A stretch of DNA of 64,000 nucleotides from positions 62,001-126,000 of the forward strand of contig JARGPI010000020.1 in the NCBI GenBank assembly GCA_029213005.1. Direction: 5' to 3'. This DNA is from Verrucomicrobiales bacterium. GTDB lineage: Bacteria > Verrucomicrobiota > Verrucomicrobiia > Verrucomicrobiales > DEV007. Shown piece after piece: positions 1 through 8,483 of the stretch; position 1 is the first letter of the stretch; every line of letters begins with the position of its first letter. The translations under genes were made by a program, and so were the position numbers. The notes below the pieces were generated by a model. It made no database searches, was not told where the DNA came from, and worked only from the letters and a program-made list of their open reading frames with translations.

Positions 1-1
1 T

Positions 2-2668
2 GCCCAAATCAAAGATCCCGGGAATGAATATCGCAAAGATTCTCTTAATTTTCTGATCTACAACACTCTGCCGGGAACCACCAGTGCGGCAGGAGTCAAA
101 GCCAATTTCCTGAAGGATATTATTCTCGGTAATTCGGTCGTCGAAGAAATTACCCCCGTTTTTGCTTTTGAACTTCTCTCGCACATGAAAGGCGGGACTT
201 CGATTGATGTGCTTCTGGATCTGGCCCTCGGTGATGACGAGTCCATCGCCCGGCAGGCAGCGGAAGTTCTTAAGACTCAGGTTTTCCTTTACGATGCCGA
301 TACCGCTCGCCTCAAGGCGGCATACGAGGCTGGAAATCCGATCGCAAAAGAACTTCTGGAAAGCTATGCGAAGGCGGAATTCTTCACTAAGCTTCCGGAT
401 GTCCCTGAAGAGATCGAGGTCGTTACCTATATCGCCGGGGAAGGGGACATCTCTACCGATTTGCTGTCTCCGGGAAATCAGGCTCACTCCCGCTCGGACC
501 GCGAACTGCACGGGAAGTGTATGATCTCTGAGGCTGCTCAGGCCGAGATCAAAGCTCTGCAAAAAATTCATCCTGACAAGAGCGTCATGTTGATCGCGGA
601 GAAAGGGACGATGGGCGTGGGCTCATCCCGGATGTCGGGTGTGAACAACGTGGCATTATGGACCGGTAAGCAGGCGAGTCCCTATATTCCCTTTGTAAAC
701 ATTTTCCCGATCGTTGCGGGAACCAATGGTATTTCACCTATCTTCTTAACTACAGTTAGCGTCACCGGTGGTATCGGGATCGATCTCAAAAACTGGGTGA
801 AGAAACTGGACGCAGATGGTAACCCGATTCTCGATGAGAATGGTGACCCGGTTTTGGAACAAGCCTACTCAGTGGAGACAGGAACCGTACTCACCATCAA
901 TACCAAGGACAAAAAACTGTATCAGGACGGTAAAGAGTTGGTCGATATATCATCCGCTCTGACGCCACAGAAAGTCGAATTTATCAAGGCGCAGGGATCC
1001 TACGCCATTGTGTTCGGCAAAAAGTTACAGACTTTCGCAGCGAAAACTTTAGGTATTGATGTGCCTCTGGTTTACGCACCTTCCAAAGAAATCTCCCACG
1101 AAGGGCAGGGTCTCACTGCGGTGGAGAAAATCTTTAATAAGAATGCGGTCGGAACGACGCCGGGGGTAACCTTGCACGCCGGATCCGACGTTCGGGTTGA
1201 GGTCAATATCGTGGGTTCGCAGGATACGACGGGGTTGATGACAGCTCAGGAGCTGGAAGCGATGGCTGCTACCGTTATCTCACCAATTGTAGATGGAGCC
1301 TATCAGTCCGGATGTCACACCGCTTCAGTTTGGGATAAGAAGGCGCAGGCCAATATTCCTAAATTGATGGCGTTCATGAACAAGTTTGGACTCATCACGG
1401 CGCGCGATCCGGAGAACGGATACCACGCGATGACTGATGTGATTCACAAAGTTTTGAATGACCTCACTGTTGATGATTGGTCGATCATCATCGGGGGTGA
1501 TTCCCATACCAGAATGTCCAAGGGGGTCGCTTTTGGCGCCGACTCCGGAACTGTGGCTCTCGCCCTTGCTACCGGCGAAGCGACCATGCCAATTCCGGAA
1601 TCAGTAAAAGTTACCTTCAAAGGTGATTTAAAACCCTATATGGATTTCCGTGACGTGGTTCACGCGACGCAGGCCCAGATGTTGAAGAAATTCGGCGAAA
1701 ATGTATTCCAGGGTAGAGTGATTGAGGTCCACATCGGAACGCTGCCTGCAGACCAGGCTTTCACCTTTACTGACTGGACTGCGGAAATGAAGGCAAAAGC
1801 CTCCATCTGTATTTCCCAGAACGAGACGCTGATCGAATCGCTTGAGATCGCCAAGAGCCGAATTCAGATCATGATCAACAAGGGGATGGACAACGCCGGC
1901 AAAGTCCTTCAGGGCTTGATCGATATTGCCAACAAAAGGATCGCCGAGATTCGATCAGGCGAGAAACCAGCCTTAGCTCCGGACGCCAACGCGAAGTATG
2001 CCGCTGAATTTGTCGTTGATCTGGATGAGATTGTCGAGCCGATGATCGCCGATCCGGACGTTCACAACGAAGATGTATCAAAACGATACACTCACGATGC
2101 GATCCGACCGCTCTCCTATTACAAAGGGGAAAAAGAAATCGATCTTGGTTTTGTCGGATCCTGCATGGTTCACAAAGGTGACCTGAAAATCGTTTCCCAA
2201 ATGCTTCGCAATCTCGAAGAGCAGCAGGGAAAAGTGGAATTCAAAGCGCCTCTGGTTGTCGCAGCACCTACCTATAACATTATTGATGAATTAAAAGCGG
2301 AAGGCGATTGGGACATGCTCCAGAAATATTCCGGCTTCGAGTTTGATGACAATGCACCTAAAAACGCAGCCCGGACCGAATACGAGAACATGATGTATCT
2401 CGAGCGCCCCGGTTGTAACCTGTGTATGGGTAACCAGGAAAAAGCCGCCAAAGGCGACAGCGTGATGGCAACCTCGACTCGTCTTTTCCAGGGCCGGGTT
2501 GTGGAAGATTCGGAGCGCAAGAAAGGTGAGTCATTGCTCTCATCAACACCGGTAGTGGTTCTGTCAGCCATCCTCGGGAGAACTCCCAGTTTGGAAGAAT
2601 ACACCGATGCCGTTAATGGCATTGAATTGACCAAATTTGCTCCGCCTTTAGAGGCGTTGAGTGCGTAG
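2..2668 (+). CDS. acnB: Aconitate hydratase B (bifunctional aconitase/2-methylisocitrate dehydratase), 5'-truncated by window edge
   Basis: Converts citrate to isocitrate via cis-aconitate in the TCA cycle; AcnB enzymes often also act on 2-methylisocitrate. The frame is open from base 2 without a start codon, so the gene begins upstream; 888 residues are visible. The AcnB order is seen: an N-terminal helical (HEAT-like) part, a swivel domain with a GVGSSRMS-type motif, then the catalytic domains. Iron-sulfur ligands are visible as CHTA (cysteine codon near base 1313) and CNLCMG (cysteine codons near 2414 and 2423). The substrate-binding GGDSHTR motif lies near base 1495. The sequence resembles the longer AcnB form seen in Bacteroidetes-like bacteria more than E. 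coli AcnB. A second, unrelated-class aconitase (acnA) lies 2.1 kb downstream on the same strand. Confidence 0.95.
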   Translation, partial: AQIKDPGNEYRKDSLNFLIYNTLPGTTSAAGVKANFLKDIILGNSVVEEITPVFAFELLSHMKGGTSIDVLLDLALGDDESIARQAAEVLKTQVFLYDADTARLKAAYEAGNPIAKELLESYAKAEFFTKLPDVPEEIEVVTYIAGEGDISTDLLSPGNQAHSRSDRELHGKCMISEAAQAEIKALQKIHPDKSVMLIAEKGTMGVGSSRMSGVNNVALWTGKQASPYIPFVNIFPIVAGTNGISPIFLTTVSVTGGIGIDLKNWVKKLDADGNPILDENGDPVLEQAYSVETGTVLTINTKDKKLYQDGKELVDISSALTPQKVEFIKAQGSYAIVFGKKLQTFAAKTLGIDVPLVYAPSKEISHEGQGLTAVEKIFNKNAVGTTPGVTLHAGSDVRVEVNIVGSQDTTGLMTAQELEAMAATVISPIVDGAYQSGCHTASVWDKKAQANIPKLMAFMNKFGLITARDPENGYHAMTDVIHKVLNDLTVDDWSIIIGGDSHTRMSKGVAFGADSGTVALALATGEATMPIPESVKVTFKGDLKPYMDFRDVVHATQAQMLKKFGENVFQGRVIEVHIGTLPADQAFTFTDWTAEMKAKASICISQNETLIESLEIAKSRIQIMINKGMDNAGKVLQGLIDIANKRIAEIRSGEKPALAPDANAKYAAEFVVDLDEIVEPMIADPDVHNEDVSKRYTHDAIRPLSYYKGEKEIDLGFVGSCMVHKGDLKIVSQMLRNLEEQQGKVEFKAPLVVAAPTYNIIDELKAEGDWDMLQKYSGFEFDDNAPKNAARTEYENMMYLERPGCNLCMGNQEKAAKGDSVMATSTRLFQGRVVEDSERKKGESLLSSTPVVVLSAILGRTPSLEEYTDAVNGIELTKFAPPLEALSA

Positions 2669-2896
2669 TAAGTCGGCAAATCCGAGTTTCAGGCTGTCGA
2701 TCCCGAGTGTGCGTGCATTGGGGATCGATGAAGGCCAGTGCTTTCGAGGTTCTCTGCGTGGAGTACTCAAAATTCCGTGCAGTTCACCGGTTACGCTTTA
2801 GTCGCCCTATTGCCGAAAGTTATTTTCCGGGAGTTCAGATAATCACTCCCTTGAAGGGTGGTATTTACAACCCGTAAAATTCCATTATCATTAGTC

Positions 2897-3106
2897 ATGG
2901 CGATTATTTCAGAAATGCTTAGCCTTCCCCGAAAGGAGCGCCTCAAATGCATGGAGGAACTTTGGGATTCTCTGCGTTCCGACGAATTGGACTCGCCTGA
3001 TTGGCACAAGACGGTGCTTGATGAGAGGAAAGCGAGTGTTGATAGCGGCCAGGCTAACTTCTTATCTGCTGCCGAATTGAAGGCTCGTTTGAACGAGTCA
3101 AAATGA
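2897..3106 (+). CDS. Antitoxin of a type II toxin-antitoxin module (addiction module component, TIGR02574-like)
   Basis: A 69-residue protein with the signature layout of the putative addiction-module component family: a short N-terminal helix followed by SLPRKERLKCMEELWDSL, an acidic linker and a C-terminal segment ending in ELKARLNESK. Such proteins bind and neutralise a RelE/ParE-type toxin and usually repress their own operon. I chose ATG 2897; a frame extension to 2858 would add 13 residues that do not resemble the family. The stop codon overlaps the start of the next gene (ATGA at 3103), which implies translational coupling with the toxin. No clear Shine-Dalgarno sequence is visible upstream. 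Confidence 0.85.
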   Translation: MAIISEMLSLPRKERLKCMEELWDSLRSDELDSPDWHKTVLDERKASVDSGQANFLSAAELKARLNESK

Positions 3107-3414
3107 CAGTCAAATTTCTTGAGTTTGTCGAAGCAGACCTTCGTGAGGGACGGCTTTTTTATGACGAGCAAGAGCCTGGAGTCGGCGACTATTTTGTAGA
3201 TTCCCTTATTGCTGATGCGGAATCTTTATCTCTGTATGGGGGTGTTCACAAAAAGACTTTTGGGTATCACCGTATGCTTGCCAGAGTTTTTCCATTTGCG
3301 ATCTACTATCTGACGGACAATGACACGGTAGAGGTGTATGCGATTTTGGATATGCGAAGTAAGCCGTCTTGGATTCGAGACGAACTGGGTGGCAGATCAT
3401 CCAGAGATGGGTAG
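3103..3414 (+). CDS. RelE/ParE-family toxin
   Basis: A 103-residue basic protein typical of the RelE/ParE fold. It has an N-terminal strand and long helix (residues 1-45), then strands carrying a YHRMLARVFPFAIYYLT segment and a C-terminal VYAILDMRSKPSWI segment, matching the ParE-like R...FP..IYY...V.A..D.R..P pattern. RelE members cleave mRNA on ribosomes and ParE members poison gyrase; the sequence alone does not decide which. It overlaps the antitoxin stop by four bases. The pair sits alone between metabolic genes, which fits an acquired module. Confidence 0.85.
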   Translation: MTVKFLEFVEADLREGRLFYDEQEPGVGDYFVDSLIADAESLSLYGGVHKKTFGYHRMLARVFPFAIYYLTDNDTVEVYAILDMRSKPSWIRDELGGRSSRDG

Positions 3415-3603
3415 AAGAATTACCTCTGGCTCACGAAATCGCTCACGAGGCTATCGCGTAAAATGATAATTGTTGGGTAGTGAGTTCAATAGACTTTTTG
3501 GCTTTGCTATTAGTGATCGAGCACAGGCTGTTCCCCGTGAATCCGTGATCCGGGCGGGCTGAAAAGATCTATCCGTGATGAGTCTGGCGGCTATTCTCAT
3601 AGT

Positions 3604-4623
3604 ATGATATCGTTTTTTCAGTTCAGGTCTTTTATTGGCGCGCTCCTGCTCACATTCAGTATTTGTCAGGCGGGGGAGGACGTGAATATTCTGTTTCTCG
3701 GGAACAGTTTTACGTTTCGTCACGAACTGCCTGATCTGGTCAAGACAGTTCTTGAAGAAGGTGACCCTGATACCACGGTCAATGTGAAGCGCATTACCTA
3801 TGGCGGTCAGAATATGTTCAAACATTCGACCTACTATTTCAGTCAGACTTTTATTGAGCAAAGTGCGATCACCAATGCGGAGATCGAGGCGCGGATAGAT
3901 AAGATGAAGGCGTTTCTCAACCTGAAGCACCCACCGAACCCGGAGGAATGGACTGCTCACTCGAAATCGCTTCATTCAGCTAAAGTTCCGCCTTTTACTG
4001 GGATTCACAGTCACATTCGCTCGGCGATTCGGAATCATGAAAATCTTCTCAAGGATAATCCGAAGACAAAGTGGGACTACGTCGTGATGCAAAGCTATCA
4101 GGATGTTTCTGAGGACCCCAATCAAGCTTACGGGAAATATGCGACGACGCTTGCGAAGACCATTCGGGAGAATGGTGCGGAAGTGATTCTCTATATGACC
4201 TCGCCGAAAACGCAGAATGCCAAACCGGTAACGGAACCTCTCAGGGCGGATGAGGCGGACAAGGATCTTGCTGTCGGGATTGCGCTCGCAAAAAGTCTCA
4301 AGCCGCGGGCAATTGTCCTCGTTCCGCTGGCGATCAAAATGATTCAAACCGGTGGAACGGATCTCACTTTCCGCTATGTGAATGATGGGCATCCCAATCA
4401 AACTGGAGGCTTTCTGACTTCGAATTTATTCTATGCGGCTATGACGGGAAAGAGTCCCGAGGGCTTTGCTTATGACACCGTGGTTGAGACTAAAGTGAAG
4501 GATGGAAAAAATCCCGACGGAGGTGAGCTCAAGAAGGTGTTCGATGAAGCAACAAAGCTGAAAATCCAAAGAGCTGCCTTCGCTGCCGCTCAGGAGTTTG
4601 AGCGCCTCGTTGCTGCTGAGTGA
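3604..4623 (+). CDS. Secreted SGNH-hydrolase-like protein
   Basis: A 339-residue protein with a likely signal peptide (residues 1-23, hydrophobic core ending in CQAG). The mature protein begins with ILFLGNSFT, a GDS-like block I in which the serine would be the nucleophile. A late DGHPNQTG segment (about residue 261) matches the D-x-x-H block V of SGNH esterases. The central part contains WDYVVMQSYQD, resembling block III. The fold is therefore likely an SGNH/GDSL-type esterase or carbohydrate deacetylase exported to the periplasm or outside. The substrate cannot be read from the sequence. It is followed by acnA after 158 bp with a separate promoter candidate, so it is probably its own transcription unit. 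Confidence 0.7.
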   Translation: MISFFQFRSFIGALLLTFSICQAGEDVNILFLGNSFTFRHELPDLVKTVLEEGDPDTTVNVKRITYGGQNMFKHSTYYFSQTFIEQSAITNAEIEARIDKMKAFLNLKHPPNPEEWTAHSKSLHSAKVPPFTGIHSHIRSAIRNHENLLKDNPKTKWDYVVMQSYQDVSEDPNQAYGKYATTLAKTIRENGAEVILYMTSPKTQNAKPVTEPLRADEADKDLAVGIALAKSLKPRAIVLVPLAIKMIQTGGTDLTFRYVNDGHPNQTGGFLTSNLFYAAMTGKSPEGFAYDTVVETKVKDGKNPDGGELKKVFDEATKLKIQRAAFAAAQEFERLVAAE

Positions 4624-4672
4624 GTGCGCTATTTCCTGTTCCCCAACCTGACCAGTTACAAAAACTAGGCTC

Positions 4673-4701
4673 TTGCCGACTCTGCTTTCCCGCCTTAAAA
4701 T
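4673..4701 (+). promoter_or_regulatory. Sigma-70-like promoter candidate for acnA
   Basis: TTGCCG (4673-4678) and TAAAAT (4696-4701) are separated by exactly 17 bases. They lie about 80 bases before the acnA start codon. Position and spacing fit a housekeeping promoter; there is no experimental support. Confidence 0.45.
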
Positions 4702-4781
4702 AAGGGAACTTTCCGGGCAGAGCTGTTTCAGTCGGGTTTCCGGCGACCAGCTCGAAGGGATCAACTTTTCCGTGAACTGAT

Positions 4782-7625
4782 ATGAGCTTTGACGTCGTAA
4801 AAACTTTCAAAACCGGCTCTGGTGCCGATGGTAATTTTTACTCTCTACCCGCTCTGGAAGAGTCCGGCGTGGTTCCCAATCTCAGAAAATTGCCGGTCAG
4901 TATTCGCATCGTTTTGGAATCGGTTTTGCGGAACTGCGACGGCAAGAAAGTTACCGAAGACGACGTCAAAAATCTCGCGAATTACGATGCGAAGAATCCC
5001 GGCGATTACGAAATTCCGTTCACCGTGGCCCGGATTGTCCTTCAGGATTTCACCGGAGTGCCGCTGTTGGTCGATCTCGCGGCGATGCGGTCCGCTGTTG
5101 ATCGCATGGGGAAAAATGCGGAAATGATCGAGCCGCTGGTTCCGGTTGATTTGGTGGTCGACCATTCGGTTCAGGTCGATTATTCCGGTTTTGAAGGTGC
5201 TTTCACGAAGAACCTTGCGATCGAATTTATCAGAAACCGGGAGCGATACGAGTTTTTGAAATGGGGCCAACAGGCGTTCGAGACCTTCAATGTGGTTCCT
5301 CCGGGGATCGGGATTGTTCACCAGGTGAATCTGGAGTATCTCGCGAAGGGCGTGCTCTCGGACAAGGATAATAATTACTACTTCGACACTCTGGTCGGGA
5401 CCGACTCGCACACCACGATGATCAACGGTCTGGGAGTGGTCGGATGGGGTGTTGGTGGAATCGAAGCAGAGGCCGGGATGCTTGGGCAGCCGGTAACTTT
5501 CCTCGTTCCCGAGGTGGTTGGTGTGAATTTGACAGGATCTCTCAACGAAGGCGTCACCGCAACCGATCTGACTCTGCGGATTACCGAGATTCTTCGTCTA
5601 CACGGGGTGGTAGGCAAATTTGTCGAATTTCACGGCGAAGGTGCCAGTGCCCTTAGTTTGCCTGACCGTGCGACGATCGCCAATATGGCACCGGAATATG
5701 GGGCGACGATGGGATTTTTCCCGATCGATGGAGAAACGATTGCCTACATGCGGGGGACCGGGCGCAGCGAGGAAGTCTGCACCACGGTGGAGAACTACTT
5801 CCGCGCTCAGGATATGTTCGGCATTCCAGGAGCGGGTGAGTGCGAATACACCGATGTGCTTGATCTCGACCTCAGCTCGATCGTGCCGGCAGTGGCCGGT
5901 CCTAAGCGACCCCAGGACAGGATCGATGTGCCGGCGCTGCGGGACACCTTTGACATGTTGTTTTCCGCCCCGGCTTCCGAGGGTGGATTTGGCCGCGATT
6001 CGTTAACCCGTGGCGTGCGGAAGGCGGTCCATCTCAAAACTCCGGCAGGTGTTTCCGATACGGATATGCTTTCCACAGATGATGGTGACAAGATCGGAAA
6101 TCATCGTAATAAAGCGGAGATGACGACCAATCGCCCAACCGGTTCCGTCGTGGAGTCATCGGATGTTTTTGATCCGATCGATACAGAGATCGGACACGGA
6201 TCGGTTCTGATTGCAGCGATCACCAGTTGCACCAACACCTCCAACCCAAGTGTGATGCTGGCGGCCGGTTTGCTTGCGAAAAAGGCCAACGAAAAGGGGC
6301 TCAAAGTCGCCGAATACGTCAAAACTTCTCTGGCTCCCGGTTCGAGGGTTGTCACCGACTACCTCGAGCAAACTGATCTGCAGGAGGAACTCGACAAACT
6401 TGGTTTTCAAACGGTGGGATATGGGTGCACGACTTGCATCGGAAATTCCGGACCGCTGCATCCCGCTATCGAAAAGGCGATTGCTGAGGGCGATCTCGTC
6501 TGCGCGTCAGTGCTTTCCGGAAACCGAAATTTTGAGGCGCGGGTTCACCCGAATATCCGTTCCAATTTCCTGATGAGCCCGCCGCTGGTAGTGGCCTACG
6601 CCCTGGCGGGACGGGTTGATCTCGACCTCACCTCCGAGCCGCTCGGGACGGATAAAGATGGAAACCCTGTCTTCCTCGAAGACCTCTGGCCAAGTCAGGA
6701 AGAAATTCGGGAGGTTCTCAGCGCCGCTTTGAAACCCGAAGTGTTCAATAAGCTTTACAGTGACTTTGAAGCTCAGAACCCGGCCTGGAACAATATCGCA
6801 AGTTCGGCGGGAGAGGTCTATCAATGGGACGAAAGTTCGACCTACATTCAGGATCCTCCGTTTTTCGAAGGGTTCTCACTTGAGCCGAGTGACATCGTGG
6901 AAATCAAAGGGGCGCGTCCTCTTGGTGTATTTGGAGATTCCGTTACTACCGATCACATTTCACCGGCGGGAGCGATTAAAGAGGATTCACCGGCGGGACG
7001 ATATCTCAAGGAAAACGGCGTCGAGAAGGCTCAGTTCAACAGCTACGGTAGCCGTCGCGGAAACGACCGCGTGATGACTCGCGGAACCTTTGCCAACGTC
7101 CGGATCAAGAATCTGATGGTACCCGGAAGCGAGGGTGGAGTGACTAAGTACTATGACGGGGCCAACTCCGGAGTGGAGATGGATATCTTCGACGCCGCTG
7201 ACAAATACCATGAGACCAACACACCGCTCGTCGTGGTTGGTGGAACCGATTACGGCATGGGGAGTTCCCGTGACTGGGCGGCAAAAGGAACCCGGCTTCT
7301 CGGTGTTCAGGCTGTAGTCACCAAAAGTTTCGAACGAATCCACCGCAGTAACTTGATTGGTATGGGTGTCCTGCCACTAACTTTTGCCGATCCGGGAGAC
7401 TACGATCGCCTCGCGCTCGACGGCTCCGAAACTTACGACATCGTCGGAATCAGCAACGACCTGAAGCCTCGCGGAACCGCTACCATGGTGGTGCATCGCG
7501 CCGACGGTTCCACCGACGAAGCCAAAGTGATCGTGAGACTGGACACCCCGGTCGAGATCGACTACTACCGCGCCGGCGGGATCCTGCCGTATGTGTTGGC
7601 TCAGATTATCAAGGAGAATAGTTAG
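4782..7625 (+). CDS. acnA: Aconitate hydratase A
   Basis: Full-length (947 residues) monomeric aconitase/IRP-type enzyme for citrate-isocitrate isomerisation. The [4Fe-4S] ligands are visible: C483 in ITSCTNTSNPS, and C549 and C552 in GYGCTTCIGNSGPL. Other family landmarks are GTDSHTTMINGLGVVGWGVGG (substrate loop, near residue 205) and YGMGSSRDWAAKG near residue 825 in the swivel domain. The length is slightly above the usual 890-910 because of insertions near residues 395-465. AcnA is the oxidative-stress-stable isozyme in species that also carry AcnB, and both classes occur here within 8 kb. Confidence 0.95.
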   Translation: MSFDVVKTFKTGSGADGNFYSLPALEESGVVPNLRKLPVSIRIVLESVLRNCDGKKVTEDDVKNLANYDAKNPGDYEIPFTVARIVLQDFTGVPLLVDLAAMRSAVDRMGKNAEMIEPLVPVDLVVDHSVQVDYSGFEGAFTKNLAIEFIRNRERYEFLKWGQQAFETFNVVPPGIGIVHQVNLEYLAKGVLSDKDNNYYFDTLVGTDSHTTMINGLGVVGWGVGGIEAEAGMLGQPVTFLVPEVVGVNLTGSLNEGVTATDLTLRITEILRLHGVVGKFVEFHGEGASALSLPDRATIANMAPEYGATMGFFPIDGETIAYMRGTGRSEEVCTTVENYFRAQDMFGIPGAGECEYTDVLDLDLSSIVPAVAGPKRPQDRIDVPALRDTFDMLFSAPASEGGFGRDSLTRGVRKAVHLKTPAGVSDTDMLSTDDGDKIGNHRNKAEMTTNRPTGSVVESSDVFDPIDTEIGHGSVLIAAITSCTNTSNPSVMLAAGLLAKKANEKGLKVAEYVKTSLAPGSRVVTDYLEQTDLQEELDKLGFQTVGYGCTTCIGNSGPLHPAIEKAIAEGDLVCASVLSGNRNFEARVHPNIRSNFLMSPPLVVAYALAGRVDLDLTSEPLGTDKDGNPVFLEDLWPSQEEIREVLSAALKPEVFNKLYSDFEAQNPAWNNIASSAGEVYQWDESSTYIQDPPFFEGFSLEPSDIVEIKGARPLGVFGDSVTTDHISPAGAIKEDSPAGRYLKENGVEKAQFNSYGSRRGNDRVMTRGTFANVRIKNLMVPGSEGGVTKYYDGANSGVEMDIFDAADKYHETNTPLVVVGGTDYGMGSSRDWAAKGTRLLGVQAVVTKSFERIHRSNLIGMGVLPLTFADPGDYDRLALDGSETYDIVGISNDLKPRGTATMVVHRADGSTDEAKVIVRLDTPVEIDYYRAGGILPYVLAQIIKENS

Positions 7626-7644
7626 GTGCCGCAGGCGCGAAAGA

Positions 7645-7683
7645 GATCTGACGGATCGGTCTGATCAGACGGATCCGACCGAT
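7645..7683. repeat. Palindromic GGTCTGATCAG-type repeat, copy upstream of the four-helix-bundle gene
   Basis: The segment contains the block GGTCTGATCAGACGGATCC followed by GACCGAT. The block TCTGATCAGA is self-complementary, and GGATC/GATCC arms flank it. A near-identical block occurs inside the next gene (8305-8343). The same sequence thus sits both in the 5' intergenic space and in a coding linker. Confidence 0.7.
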
Positions 7684-7733
7684 GTTTCGTTTAGTCTTGC
7701 TATGGTCAACCATTTTGCCCATAACATTTAGCT

Positions 7734-8477
7734 ATGGGCCGAATCCGCAATAGCGGCGGTTATCGAGATCTCCGCTCCTTCCAAACCTCCACCATCATCT
7801 ACGATGCGACCTATTGGTTTTGTGATCGTTTTGTCGATTCCCGATCCCGGACGGTTGATCAAATGGTGCAAGCAGCCCGGAGTGGTCGGCAAAATATTGC
7901 GGAAGGTTCCCGGGCCGGTGCGGTGTCCAGTCAAACGGAGCTTCGTCTCGTAAACGTTGCCCGAGCCAGCTTGGAAGAGCTTCTTCTCGACTACGAAGAC
8001 TATCTGCGCCAGCGGCGCCGGATGCAGTGGGCGAAAGATACCCCGGAAGCCATCCAGGTTCGCCAGGTTGCCCGCCAAAATCAATCCGGGTGGGCGAACC
8101 TGAGTGATTTCCAGCGCGCCGATCTATACAAGCCCTGGCTGGAATCTGAAGATCCGTTTATCAGAGCTAACGCGCTGATTTGCCTGATTCACCAGACCAA
8201 CTACCTGCTCGACCAACAAATCCTCGCCCTCGAAAAACAGTTTGTCGAAGGCGGTGGCTACACCGAACAACTCGCCAGCGAGCGGATTAAGCATCGCGCA
8301 GGAAATCGGTCTGATCAGTCAGATCCGACCAATCCGACCGATTCTTCTGAGTTTCCACCTTGCCCGCAGTGCGGAGGGCTGTTGGTCCTGCGCACGATCT
8401 GGACGGGACCGAAAAACGGGCAGCAGTTTCTGGGTTGCTCATCCTATCCGAATTGCAAAGGTGCCCGGGAATTGTAA
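7734..8477 (+). CDS. Four helix bundle suffix-domain protein (TIGR04258-like) with C-terminal topoisomerase-type zinc finger
   Basis: A 247-residue protein. Residues about 10-190 form a helical domain of the S23/four-helix-bundle type (FQTSTIIYDATYWFCDRF, then QAARSGRQNIAEGSRAG and LRLVNVARASLEELL). The C-terminus holds a zinc-ribbon like those at the end of topoisomerase I: CPQCGG near residue 211 and a late C...SYPNCKG pair. Between them is a low-complexity linker NRSDQSDPTNPTDSS, which is the translated form of a DNA repeat also present upstream of the gene. Related proteins are often encoded within rRNA intervening sequences or near repeats; their function is unknown. The helical bundle and zinc finger suggest nucleic-acid binding, as inference. 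Confidence 0.75.
   Translation: MGRIRNSGGYRDLRSFQTSTIIYDATYWFCDRFVDSRSRTVDQMVQAARSGRQNIAEGSRAGAVSSQTELRLVNVARASLEELLLDYEDYLRQRRRMQWAKDTPEAIQVRQVARQNQSGWANLSDFQRADLYKPWLESEDPFIRANALICLIHQTNYLLDQQILALEKQFVEGGGYTEQLASERIKHRAGNRSDQSDPTNPTDSSEFPPCPQCGGLLVLRTIWTGPKNGQQFLGCSSYPNCKGAREL
8305..8343. repeat. In-frame coding copy of the GGTCTGATCAG-type repeat
   Basis: The bases GGTCTGATCAGTCAGATCC are followed by two GACCAATCC/GACCGAT-like units. They encode the Ser/Asp/Pro/Thr linker between the helical domain and the zinc finger of the surrounding gene. The block matches the upstream repeat at 7658-7683 apart from a few substitutions. Confidence 0.7.
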
Positions 8478-8483
8478 ATCACC

